From contig JAOXYB010084387.1 of the NCBI GenBank assembly GCA_028565635.1, forward strand, positions 1 through 22,798: DNA of 22,798 nucleotides. Reading direction: 5' to 3'. This stretch comes from Phoronis ovalis. Lineage: Eukaryota > Phoronida > Phoronidae. The notes under the pieces are model-generated. The model was not told where the DNA came from. It worked only from the letters and a program-made list of their open reading frames with translations, and ran no database searches. Below, piece after piece: positions 1-12,800 of the stretch; position 1 is the first letter of the stretch; each line of letters opens with the position of its first letter. Position numbers and translations under genes: made by a program.

Positions 1-280
1 GATCATCTAAAATACTTCGTTGTAACTCAATACAATCATTTTAGAACATTTTGAATTTTTTTCAAAATTTGACCTTTTGCCTTCAAATGACCTTTTGACC
101 GCAAGGTCAACAAAATGGCCTACCCCAAGGATGTCATACATCAAGTATCAAGTTCCTAGCTGTAACCATCTTCAAGATATAGCTTGCTGAAAATTGGAAG
201 AAAAGGAAAAAGAAGAAGAAAGAAATCATACAAAACCAATAGGCTTGCTCCCTTATAGGAGCAACCCTAATTAAAAAGAT
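1..280. repeat. Probable dispersed repeat fragment with a terminal hairpin
   Basis: The segment lies in PUS3 intron 10. It has purine-rich AAGAAGAAGAAAG followed by a near-palindrome at about 238-273, with arms GGCTTGCTCC and GGAGCAACC. Such a tail ending in a hairpin looks like the end of a dispersed element. I infer this from structure only; no second copy is in the window. Bases 281-523 hold nothing recognisable. Confidence 0.35.
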
Positions 281-523
281 TCATAACATCAATATGTACT
301 GCATATCATTTCACAGGTATAAATGTTAAAAGTAATTTCAGTAGTTTATTTTAGATTTTTTTGACCATTTTAACAGATACATCTCAGAACTGGCTTGCTG
401 AATTAAAATTAAAACAAAATTGAAAATAACCTCCAGATAGTTACTTGAAACAGTAAATTTGTATTTAACAGTTACTTCATGCCAAATTAGCAAGGATAGC
501 GTGTCAACTATGAAAATACCTAC

Positions 524-675
524 CACATTTCAGTCGTTTCAGTAGAGGTATGTAGACTTTAGACTTAGTTCCTGACATCAGACATTCTGGTTGACAGTTT
601 ATCAGGGTGTCGTTATCATTCTGATCAAATGACACCTGTTTCATTTCCTCTAACATTCGCTTGACAATTGCTGCT
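524..675 (-). CDS. PUS3: PUS3 exon 10 (last exon seen)
   Basis: It encodes AAIVKRMLEEMKQV, a variable middle, then YIPLLKRLKC, matching the PLM/LxRxKC sequence just before the conserved C-terminal basic region. The donor TGTG|GTAGGT leaves one G, which fits the glutamate or glutamine/glycine codon expected next. The following exon is not present between 1 and 523. Confidence 0.88.
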
Positions 676-3600
676 CTAGAATTCAGAAGTATTTTGTTAA
701 CTGCTTAACTGGATGTTTACACAGACAATTATTAGCATCAAAAATCTAATTATGTATAATCCTGAAACACTGTATACGAGTGACATCTGATTAGTAACCA
801 TGAAAATGTTAAAATCATTATTAGTCCGAAGCAATATGCAACATGATCTATCCACCAGATATCATATACAGCGTTTCACGATTATGCATAATTATTAATT
901 AGATTATAAACTATACAGTCAATATCTTGTATACCACACAGAAAAAGATGCTTGTTATGCAGTGGAGTTATGCATTACTGACATCATTCCATGGTGTTGA
1001 ATATAATGGCATGGTATACATATGCTGTGTGATTTACATGTCTAATGGCCATAGTGAAGTCAATGTACTACACGTAGCTACTTAATACAATACATATATG
1101 TTTAGCCACACTGAAGTTGATGTACTAGCTACTACAAACAGTACATATTTCATATCCAGGCTACATTACAATCATAATTTATCATCTCACTTTGCAATTA
1201 AATATTATTCAATCACACTATTAGAATACTGATAAATACTCATTATATTGACAGCAAGCTACAGCTATGTCATATTTTAATATCAAGTTTCAAAATAGTA
1301 GCCACTTTTTACTTTCTTTCCATTTAAGCTTACTATAGCGTCACTTCACTTGCTAAAATCATTTGAACAATATATCTAATAACTTGAATAAATTATCAAA
1401 ATTGATTTTCATTGAAAATCCTTACTTTACAGCATTTTGAGTCCACATTTCTTGGAGTTGTTTTGTGTTGTACAAATGATTCTCTGAAAAAAAACACAAG
1501 AAAATAGTAAATTTCATTCAATTTTCATTCTTTTACCTTGATAAAATATATTAAACTAAACACAACTTGTTCTTCTCTCTTCGCTGCTAATTTTGCTTTT
1601 CTCCACATGTATCAGGCAGTTTGTATTGCATAGTATATGTACAAAACAAAAAATATGCAACGTCAATCATACCATGTAATAAGCTTTTTCTAACTACGAC
1701 ACTTAATAATCTAGTGGAGTGTCTAATTTATTTATTTTTTGTATTACCTTTGTCATAGATCCAATTAATATTGTCATATTCACATTCAAAAAGTACCAAG
1801 GGTAATTCTGAAGCCATGCTGTACTGTGGTTTTCTTGGATTTGTCTTGATATCCAATAGCTGATCAACAATCTACATAATAAAACTTTTCTGAAAATCGG
1901 AACACGCTTCTAATTCGGTTTCTAAATCACAATTTCCTTTTCTGATAAATTATCAGCTAGCACTTGTCTTAATTTATGTTAATTCAGACATAATATTTTT
2001 CTCTAAACAGACTCTGGTGCCTACAATGGGATGTTTCGTTGCTGGTTGCCTAATATAAGTGCTACATGTATATCAATATTGCTGAAGACTGTTGACTGGA
2101 GATATCAGTTGTACTTTCACTAGGATTTTCATTTGAGGGAACTTTACAAAATGATATCATTCTTATCAAGATCTATAGAGCTACAAATACAGGAATCAGA
2201 GATATTTCAAGTATCATGTGCCTTATTTACAACACTGTCTTGACAATCGTCTCCTCTTACGATCTGAATAGAACTTAATTAAAATAGATGTGTTATGCAA
2301 GTTAATTACAACAAGTATAATTTAGTAACTTGTTTATCATTTTGATTACATGTACGTTACATGTAATATCAGAGATATGTCATCAATAATAAACATATTT
2401 ACATCAGCTGCCTAATTAATTCTTACTTGGGTCAAGCAAATTTTCTGCTAACAATGGGGTACAGGTTTTAATTTATCTATTTTCCTATATATGCTCAAGT
2501 TCCAGCTGAGGCAGTCTCTTTGGTATCAGAGGAGTAATCGGTCACATAGTCCTGATTGCTGGGCCTATAGAATTTGATGGTTTGGGTTTAAATGAACAAT
2601 TTTCTTTCCTTTTAGTTTGACCTTTGTTTCACCTGCTACGATTCTCCTTTTCTTCCCAAAAATAGATTTATTAGTAATTAGTAACGGAAGCTTAAAAAAA
2701 GTATTCAAATGTCATAACGATATTCAAAGTAATATCCTAATAAACAAATTATAGTTGGAGGTAATGGTACAATTTATATATTATTGCTATTAATAGTTGT
2801 TGTTTTCCTTTGATTAATGCTACCTTCTCATCATTTTAAACCCTCCATCATATGATTACCTCCCCTGATTGTTTGAATGTCGTCAACAGTAGTCATCCTT
2901 AAATATGGTGAAACACTTCTTTTTCATTTCACGATATAGAAGCACACAATTTACGGAAGGTAAGAGGTAATATTAAATATATAATAGTTAAATTATCACC
3001 GAATCGATTTACTATCAACTGGACAGTATGCGATGAAAGCTAGTGCATGACGTTTAGCATTGATATCAGTTATGTTCCATTTTTTAATTTCCATTTTTTG
3101 ACAAAACATTTGATATTGTTATAGCACTTAGGTTAGGCAACCGCCATCGCTGAAACATCCCAGTGTATGCACCAAAGAGTAGTCTGTTTAGAGAAATATA
3201 TGTTGCTTGAATTAAGTGCTGCTATTAATCTACTTAAATTTGTTATTTCTCAGTCAATGGAAATATTCTATATGACTAGCAGATAAAAAGTAGGATGAGT
3301 ATGTAAATTCACTTTCATTAAAATAAGCAAAATTAATTCATTTTACATGATTAATATATATTATGTGATATATAAGTCACACATATATTTTCATTTGGGG
3401 CTGGTGGCTCACAATAATCGATAATGCAGTTTTTTTTAGATGCGTATCTTGTTTTTGTTTGTATCGAGACCTTTTACAAATATTGTAAGGGATTTGCACT
3501 CAACCTTCAAACTGATCTGTAGATATGCACCAGTATCATGCGAGCTGGGTTGTAAATGCTTCAACAGAACACTACCGAAAAATGACAATTTGTCATATGT

Positions 3601-6600
3601 ATGAGAATTTAAATTGTTTATTTTCAATGAATATTTTAGCCAAACATTTTATTAATTCTATCACACAGATGAAACTTGGAATTGCTCATGTTTTCTTGCT
3701 GGTGTGGCTATTTTGATAGAAACAGGAGAGGCTATACCAGATGGAGACATTGTTGTAGATTACCTTGTGGAAATGGCAAGAAAGGTTGTTATTGCTTAAG
3801 CACTCATGTACACTCTAAACTTTTGTTAACCATTTTTTGTTGCTATTTTTCTAGTTTCAGCCCTTAAGGTGACGAATACTGTCTGGCCTGACTTTTAGGA
3901 ACTATAACCTTCACATGAAATGTTCAACAGTTGAAAGAAAAAAACTACAATAACTAAGTACATATTTTTGTAAATTAAGGTACTAACTGAAAGAGTATGA
4001 AAAGGGTGTGTAGCTAATGCTAATATATAATTAATGTACACTCTAGTGCCATGTCAACTTGTTGACACTTTTTTTTACAATTGTTCAACTGTCATCACTA
4101 AAGTTTACACATAATTAACTACTGAATATAAACACAATGCAATGTGCCTGTAAGCTCTTCATTTGGCTTTTAGTTTGTTTTGTTAGAAATTATTATGATG
4201 TAGTGGTGTGTAGTACATAACATAATGTTGCTGTGTGGTCATCTTTAGCAACGTTCTTCCTATCGTATTGCTTGTACAAAATATTGTAATAATAATTATT
4301 GACTTTGACCATCCTCTATATTAATATATGATTCACACGCCAAGACTGTCAGGCTATCCTCTTTTGCATAAATCAGAATATAAAAGGGTGTAGACAGAAG
4401 ATTCTTAATTAGAAGACTAGGCTTTTATATGCTACCACCATTAAACAAAGATTGCCTTTTATCTCTTCTCAAGAACAGAACTATATAACTAGAAAATTAT
4501 TGTAAATCACTGGGAGACGTATAGCTACAGTACATGTATAGCTAATTATAAATACAACTACAAACGTGTTGTAAGAACTATAAGAAAATAAGCTGCTGAA
4601 GTCAAGATATCAGTATATACAAGACGTTCACTTTTATCAAGAACTAAATATTAATTATAAGCTTAGGTCAATTCACGAACAGTAGAACATTTTGCACAGG
4701 ACAAGAAAATAGAAGGTGTATATCGTAGTAGGATCAATGATTTATCATAAGAATTACACTGATTGATCATTGTATAATTAATAGCTTCTTTAAATTAAAA
4801 AGTTAATTTTATAGTTTTAGAATTATAGATTTTATTTATACCCATTTGTTGGTTTCGTTACTCTTTTCTGCATGACAGTTTGTATTTGTATATATGCAGA
4901 TATTTCTGGCATTAGGCTTAATGTTCGAGAAATGCTCACAGCCATCAACCGTCAATTCAGCTTCATGAATGGGAGTCTTGGAATACTAATTGGTAAAACT
5001 ACAGTAAGTTTATATATAGATTACATAATTATATACTATCAGGTTTTATATCATCAGCCATCATTATCAGTTCATCAAGTTTGTTTATGACACTACCTGC
5101 ATCTATTAATTTATATACGGGCAAACAGAGATTTGTAGGTGCAGTTGGTACAACAATCTGACTCTATGATTGCATGAAAAGAGTGTTGGCTGGAGGTATC
5201 AGTCGTACTTTCACTAAGATTTGAATTTGGACTTTACAAATTAGATACAAATCCTATAAAGCTACGAATACACGAATCACACTTTCGTTATGACTCGATC
5301 CTCTTATGATTTCAATTATTTCAATTGTTAATAATATTAGTGTTTTTGGGAATATAAGTATCAATGAAACATAGTTACGTACATCAGCTGCCTTCTTACT
5401 TCAGTTACTTCAGTCAAACAATGTATATGTTCAAGTTCCAGCTGAGGCAGTCTCTGGTATTGTAGGAGTCACATAGCCCTGGCTGTCATTTGTCTTAACA
5501 ATGTACTAGAGTACTGTTATATTTGCTTCTTTTAGGTTTGATATTTGTTTCACCTGCTACCATTTTCATGTTATATTTGTCGCAAATTAAAGCTTTTTAA
5601 GTAAAGTAATAATGGAAGTATTAGCAAACTAAAGTAACATTACATTACGATTTAAAGAAAAATATTCAAATATTTTGATTGTACGTAACATTCAAATAAT
5701 ATCATAAACAAATTAGTTGAACGTAATGGTACAATTTCTATAATTGCCTTATATGTTGTGCAGGTTTTTATTTTTCTTTGATTAATGTCACCCTCTCATT
5801 GTTTTAAAATCTCCATCACATGATTAAGCTTTTTGTTTTCTTTCCATTAATACCACCCTCTCATTGTTTTAAAATCTCCATCACATGATTAAGCTTTTTG
5901 TTTTCTTTCCATTAATGCCATCCTCTCATTGTTTGAAAGAGGTCATCAGTATTTATCTTTAAATATAGTGAAGAACTCTTTACTCCATACTTCTTTCTCA
6001 TTTCACAATACAGAAGCACAACGTTTACAGAAGGTAATAAGAGATAACTTTCAAATATTAAACTACGTCTTATAATAATATAGTTAATTAAATTATCACT
6101 GAATCGATATACCATCAACTGAATGCGATAAAAGCTAGCACATGTTCAGCGTTAATATAAGTGATGCTCAATTCTCTAATTTTTACGTTTTTGTCAAAGC
6201 ATTCGATATATTAAGGATACAGCACTAGCCTTTATACAAAGTAGATTAGGCAAGCAGCGAAGAAACATCGATCCCAGAGTATGTAGCAGAGTAATTTGTT
6301 ACGAGGAAACTATAATCTACATTGTATGCTGTTGTATTAACATAAATGCGAGTGCTAGCAAATAATCTAGAATATTAATCTGTTATTTCTCAGTCAGAGG
6401 AAATATTCTATATCACTAGCAGATAAAAGTAGGATCGGGATCAATACATAAATTCACTTTCATTAAAATCATTTTATACATGGACTGACTATATATTATA
6501 ATAATTATATATAATTATGTAAAACATAATTATGTAATATATAAGTCAGATATACTTGCATTTGGGGGTTGGTGAATAATCAATATAATCAAGTTTTCTT

Positions 6601-6765
6601 TTAAATACGATATATCTTGCTTTTGTTTATATGCTGCACAAATATCTTAAGGAATTTGCACTCAATCTTCAAACTGATCCGTAGTAACTAATGTACCAGT
6701 TTCATGTGAACCGCAAGTTTATTAAACATAGCACAACCGAAAAACGACAATTTGTCATATATATA

Positions 6766-6800
<35 letters not shown>

Positions 6801-9800
6801 TTTTGAGAAAATATTCATTTTCAAAGAATATTGTAGCATTAATATTATTATTTCTACCACACAGATGATGAAACTTGGAGTTGCTCATGTTTTCTTGCTG
6901 GTAGTAACTATGACTATTTTGATAGAAACAGGGGAGGCATCAAACTGGAGGCGTCGATGTAGAATTGCAGGACAACCTTGTGGAAAAAAGGTGGGTTGTT
7001 ATTGTTCAAGCAATCAAGTGCACTCTAAACCTATAGGTTAACCCGTTTTTGTTCTTTTCTACCGTCAGCCCTTAATGTGGCGAGTACTGTTCAGCACTAC
7101 ATATTGGAACTACTAACTGGAAGACTATGAAAAAGGTGTGTAGTTAGTGTTTTTATATAATAAATAAATATGTACTTTAGAGCCGTGTTAATTTTTTTGT
7201 TGCAATTGTTCAATTTCCAGCACTTAAATTAATAACAACTAAACAAAAATACTATTTTTGTTACATAAAAATTGTTATAAGAATTCCAGTGGTTAGTTGC
7301 GAGTTGGGCTGTTGAATTGAAATTATTTCTGCAAATTTCAAAGCAGTCTTGATCACTAAAGTGAAGTCTTTTTCTTAAGGGACACTTCAGTACAAACATG
7401 CAGTGTGGCATTTTTCTAACACATATTAAATATTTGAATATTTTAAGAGTTTCGAGCTATCTGAGACTATGAGTGATGCAATGGCCGATGTTGATGTGGA
7501 TGGCGAAATGAGGGACATACTGAAACGTAAGTGTCGAATGTGCAGACAAATAAATTTTCACGATCTAAGTATGCGGAAAATACAGTCTTAGGAGAAGTTA
7601 TTCTTCATTGCCATTTTTATCAAATTTTATTTTCCACCTGTTAATTAAGGGGACTGATAATAACACTGTGTATGACACGAATACTATTACCACTATTACT
7701 TCAACAAACAGTAATTTTTTACCTCATTTTTTTCAACTCCTATATAATTATACAAATTATATCCTTTTCTAATTTCTAATAATTTGACCACCCTATGCCA
7801 ACTAAATGAGAAAATCGAATAAAACTAATAAAAGCATCATATTTCTTCTATGTGACATCAAATATGCAGAAGTCTACATTAATATTTTGTGTTTCTTCCG
7901 TGCTAATTTACTTGAATACCTGTAATAGTTTGACCACCTTTCTAAACCGTGGACAATATAATAACAGTAATAATTTTATAATCATGGTTCAACCAACAAA
8001 GTTTGAATTTGTGGTCGAATTAATATTAGGATGTTACATGGTAATATGGTGGCAAGCATAGTTGCCGGGGTGCACATTTCTTTGACTACAATATAATATA
8101 ATTATGCATTTCTACATCAGAGCATTTGACACAATTCTCATTCGGGGCTTATAACAATAGCTCTGCAACTGTTAGGAGTTGTACATATCAGGATCGCAGT
8201 GAAATGTGTTTGGTACCCATTAGGGATAGGCTAAGTTGCTCTTCAGAATTAAGGATTACAAAAATAACTTGAATCAGGTTTTGCACAATGTATGCAAATC
8301 GTTATTTCTTGGTACTAATATTTCAGGTGAAACTCTAGAAGAAATGCTGGATGGCGCAGAAGTAGCTGCAGCCAATTTTTGAGAGTGAGGCATTACATAT
8401 TTGAATTGTGAAGTATGTCATTCACTATGAATAAATATATCTACTAAATCACCTAACTGTAAATGTTGGTCGCTTGTTAAAACCAATGACACTTCATAAC
8501 TAGAAAGCCTTTTAGCAAAGGCATAGGCTTACTGCAGATTTCCCTTTTGCAGTTTGAAGAATTCCACCTGTTGAGAAGGTATGGAAATTTCCATTTCATA
8601 CCCAATACCATTTTTTTCTGAGAAATATTCTGCCATTACCGATTACTAACAAATGAACAATAACCCAGTACACAAATAATATGCAAATGAATTAAGTAAA
8701 TAGAGCCAAATATGCTGATTATAACTAATCCATATTGGTTTACCTCAGGTTCCTCTTTGCCTTCACCAACTAAGAACAGAACGGCTACAATGCACCTGAT
8801 TTGATGCCACAAAAATGCTCGACCCGCCACAGTTAACTCACACAGCTGGTAACCGTCAGGGCTGAAAATAAAACATTGAGTACATGAACATAGTCTACTA
8901 TACCCATAAAACAATATTGCAAAACTGTTTTTAAATATTTCACAGAATAATTAGAAAGTTTACTGTTCGCTTAAGTTCAGACACAAACAAATTAAGACAT
9001 CTGATGGAGAAAGGTGAAACAAGCTGCCTGCCATACACACTTGCTGATTGAAAACATGGACGTAGTTAGTTTTTATTAAGACATCTAAAGCTTAAAAAAC
9101 ATTTCTGTATCCTAATTAATATGTCAGCTGTACCTGTCATCAGTTGTCAAGATGTTTGCCTTCACTATGTTTCTTATAAATTTCACCACACCATTGCCGA
9201 CATCCATCTTGCACAAATTACGATAATCGCGTTCACCAAGTAGTTTTAGTGCAGCTTCATTCATTTTCTACAGATAACAACGTTACAAAATATAGAAAAT
9301 TAAAAAATATTTACCTTTACGTCTGTTATTCCGTAGTCAAATAAAATGCAAGGAAAAAAAACAAAATGATAAACTCAAACTTTCTAAATGTCAACATGAT
9401 GCTGCAGCAGTGATCTGCTATTTAGAACAATTTTTAAGGAAAACATTTTAAACAAGAAAATAATGTATCATATATATAACAACACAAATGGTGAATTCAA
9501 GAAATCAGAAGTTACAAGACAGTGTAATTTTCAGCTAAACCACATTCTGACACAAGTTCCAAGAAAAATTAGAAATTAACAATCCACTCCTTCTGCTAAA
9601 TCAAATATTACTCAGTTCAGATTGTAATTTCAATTTCAGCTTAATTATGAAAAAAACAAGACATTTGTCATATCATGTCTCATGCCCATCCAATGTGTAA
9701 CATTATATTTTTTTAACATTATTGGTTTTTTACATTAGAAAATAATAGAATACATCATGCATTATCATCTGGTTTATTATCATTGTGGGGTACTCTTATT

Positions 9801-12800
9801 CAAAATGACTTTATCTGCTGTCTGATGCGTTACCTCCCGGGGGAAAACTGACCATATTTTTAGATGGATTATGTGCATCCCCAATCTCAAAATATCCACC
9901 CATTTTTAAGGATTTTGGTCTCAAAAATTGACCCATTTTTTAGGGTTTTCTGTCACAAAAAAGGACCAATTTTTTAGGTTTTTTCTTGAAAAAGTTCCCT
10001 GGAATTGCTACTTTCAAATAAAATTGGAAACAAACAACATATTTTTAGGGTTTATTGAAAAGTTGACCAATCCCCATCGGCATTTTGGTGAAAAGTCAAT
10101 CCATTTTAGGGATAAATTTGTGAAAAAGTGACCCATTGGGCTACAACCTATGGCCATCTTAGAACCACCTTTGAATCATCCAAGTAGCGCTTTGTCTTTG
10201 CGGCTATAAACGCGAAGTGACATGCCTTCTCAGGAACAAATATGGCCACTAGTTGGCCATGCTGGAAGTAATGTGGGTCAATATTATACATAACTTGTAC
10301 TTACTCTGTACTGCATATGGAGCTGATTGGCTAAAAACTGATGCTGTTATTGTGAGACAAAAACTGTTACGCGCGGTTAAAAATGTTGAAGATTCGTACC
10401 AGCATTTGACCTACTTGTCAAGGTCATTTTCAAATATCATCTAGCCTATAACTCCCACCAACCTATGGCTTTCCTAGAACCACCTTTGAATCGTCCAGGC
10501 AGCACTTCATCTTCGCGGCAATAGATGCAACGATATGTGCCTCTTGTGAACAAACATGGCCACCAGTCGGCCATATTGAAAGTAATCTATGTCAAAATTA
10601 CACATAGCCTGTACTGGTACCTGTACTTACTCTGCACCAAATAAGGAGCTGATCAGATAAAAACTGAAGCTGTTATTATAACATGCCCTTTCAGGAACAA
10701 ACATGGCTGCCAGTCGGCCATATTGGAAGTAATCCGGGTCAATATTATATATCACCTGTACCTTCACCGCTACTTATTCTGTACAGAATATGGAGCTAAT
10801 CGGATGTTACGCACGGCATAAAATGTTGAAGATTCGTAACAGAATGTGACCTACTTGTCAAGGTCATTTTAAAATGTCACCTAGCCTATTACGCCAATCA
10901 ACCTATAGTCTTCCTAGAACCATCTTTGAATCATCCAGTCATCGCTTCGTCTCTCCCGAAATAGGTGCAACGTAACGTGCAATATCAGGAAAAAACATGG
11001 CCACCAGTCGGCCATTTTGAAAGTAATCCACATGGAAATTACAGACGATCTGCATTTTGACCTGTATTTACACTGTACAAAACATAAAGTTGATCAGATA
11101 AAAACTGAAGCAGTTATTGCGCGACAAAGAAAATAATACGCAAAAAATGTCGAAGATTCGCATCGGCATTTGACCTACTTCTCAAGGTCGTTTTGAAATG
11201 TGGCCTGGCCTAATACGCCCACCAACCCATGGCCTATGTGAATACACCAAATTGTCCAGTAATCGCTTCGTCTTTCCCAAATGGGCGCAACATAACGTGC
11301 ACCTTCGGGTACAAACATGGCCACCAGTCGGCCATGTTGGAAATAATCGGGGTCAAACTTATACCCTATGTGTACTTTGACCAGTATTTACCCTGTACCA
11401 AATATGAAGATGGTCCAACAAAAATAAAAGCTATTATTGAGAGCTAACACCTCGAGAACAAACATGGCCACCAGTCAGCCATCTTGAAAGTGATCCATGT
11501 CAAAATGAAAGACGATTTGCATTTTGACATGAATTTATCGTGTACCCAATATAAAGCTGATCGGATAAAAACTGAAGCAGTTATTGCGCGACAAAAAAGT
11601 GTAAAGCGCCACAAAACTTGTCAAAGATTCATATGGACATTTGACCTACTTCTCAAGGTCATTTTGAAATGTCACCTGGCCTAATACGCCCACCAATCCA
11701 TGGCCTACATGAATCCACCTTCGAATCATCAAGTCAACGCTTCGTCTTTCCCAAAATGGGCGCAACGTGAGGTGCACTCTCGGGTACAAACATGGTCGCC
11801 AATTGGCCTTGTTGGAAATAATCGAGGTCAAAATTGTATCCAACCTGCGCTTTGACCTGTATTTACTCGGTGCCGAATATGAAGCTGATCGGGTAAAAAC
11901 TGAAGCTGTTATCGCGAGACAAAAGAAAGTGTTACATGCGACAACGACGACAACGCCTTCGCTACGACTATATGCCATCCACCACTATGTGGATGGGCAT
12001 AAAAATAATTCACATTTGGTATTCATTATAAAGACCATAAGGCCAGACCAAATAGATAACTTGTTTAACAGGCGAAAGGTCTCAAAAATTGATTAGGTAG
12101 GGCTGTTTTTTTTTTTTCAAGAAAGTGTTTAACAGGCAAAAGCCCTAAAAACCAAGTCGGTAGGACTTTTTTATTTTTAGTGTTGAAAAAAGGAATCAAT
12201 GCCGTTTTTGAAAAAAAGGAAATGTCAAAATATGAAGCAATTACGCTCGTTAAATAAGTGTTTTTCGTCTTGCCTAACATTTAAATCTGATACAATCATA
12301 CATCTATATTTAGATTTCCTTTCGGGAAGAAATATTTGTACGTCCTCTCCCTGCAGCTAAATCTTGCACTGAAATCAGGTTCAACAGGCGTCCAAGCTAA
12401 AACTCTGATATCTTGAGGGAGGACTCCATTTAGAATACTGCAGTATGCAATTTCAGTTGTCTTGTCTCCTGAAAGCGTGTATCAGCAGGTTTATACTAGT
12501 AATTTAATAATAGACGTTGATTGTTTAGTCAGCACAGAAACAAGTGGAACCACAGAATGTTCACACTGAAACAATAACCCTAGGCACATTACAATATGGA
12601 AATAATAAAATTAAAACAGAAAGTGTCCATTAATGACATACCTAATTTCAAACAATTATTTTTGCATCTGTGACCTTACTAGCTGATCTTGGTCCACCAT
12701 AAATGTGGTTGGTATGTTCTAAAAAGGCTGGTGGAGATCCTACATGAAATATCATGGATTGACAGGCAGACAAGGGAAGACGAAGTAAATACAAACCTGA

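Larger units (their letters stand above)
2085..4103 (+). repeat. Segmental duplication, left copy (peptide-gene unit)
   Basis: About 2 kb that aligns collinearly, with many small indels, to about 5180-7228. Shared blocks include CAAGTTCCAGCTGAGGCAG (about 2498 and 5433), TTTCACCTGCTAC, GAAATATTCTATAT with the AGCAGATAAAAG block after it, and the peptide exon itself. The offset between copies is about 3.1 kb. The whole unit sits in PUS3 intron 7. Boundaries are approximate because divergence is high at both ends. Confidence 0.8.
5180..7228 (+). repeat. Segmental duplication, right copy (peptide-gene unit)
   Basis: Partner of the 2085-4103 unit, in the same orientation. It differs by a local 65-bp tandem duplication (5781-5935) and by an expanded TA microsatellite in the intron just before the peptide exon. 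The divergence suggests an old tandem duplication. Confidence 0.8.

Noticed and set aside
338-526. Minus-strand frame of 62 codons
   Set aside because: It begins inside the end of PUS3 exon 10 and continues through the donor into intron 10 in another frame.
9928-10131. 67-codon plus-strand frame rich in F, K and L
   Set aside because: It is a translation of the degenerate GACCCATTTTTAGG tandem repeat.
11198-12096. Several overlapping open frames of 60-110 codons on both strands
   Set aside because: They lie inside the satellite array, carry its repeat words on both strands and have no splice or homology support.
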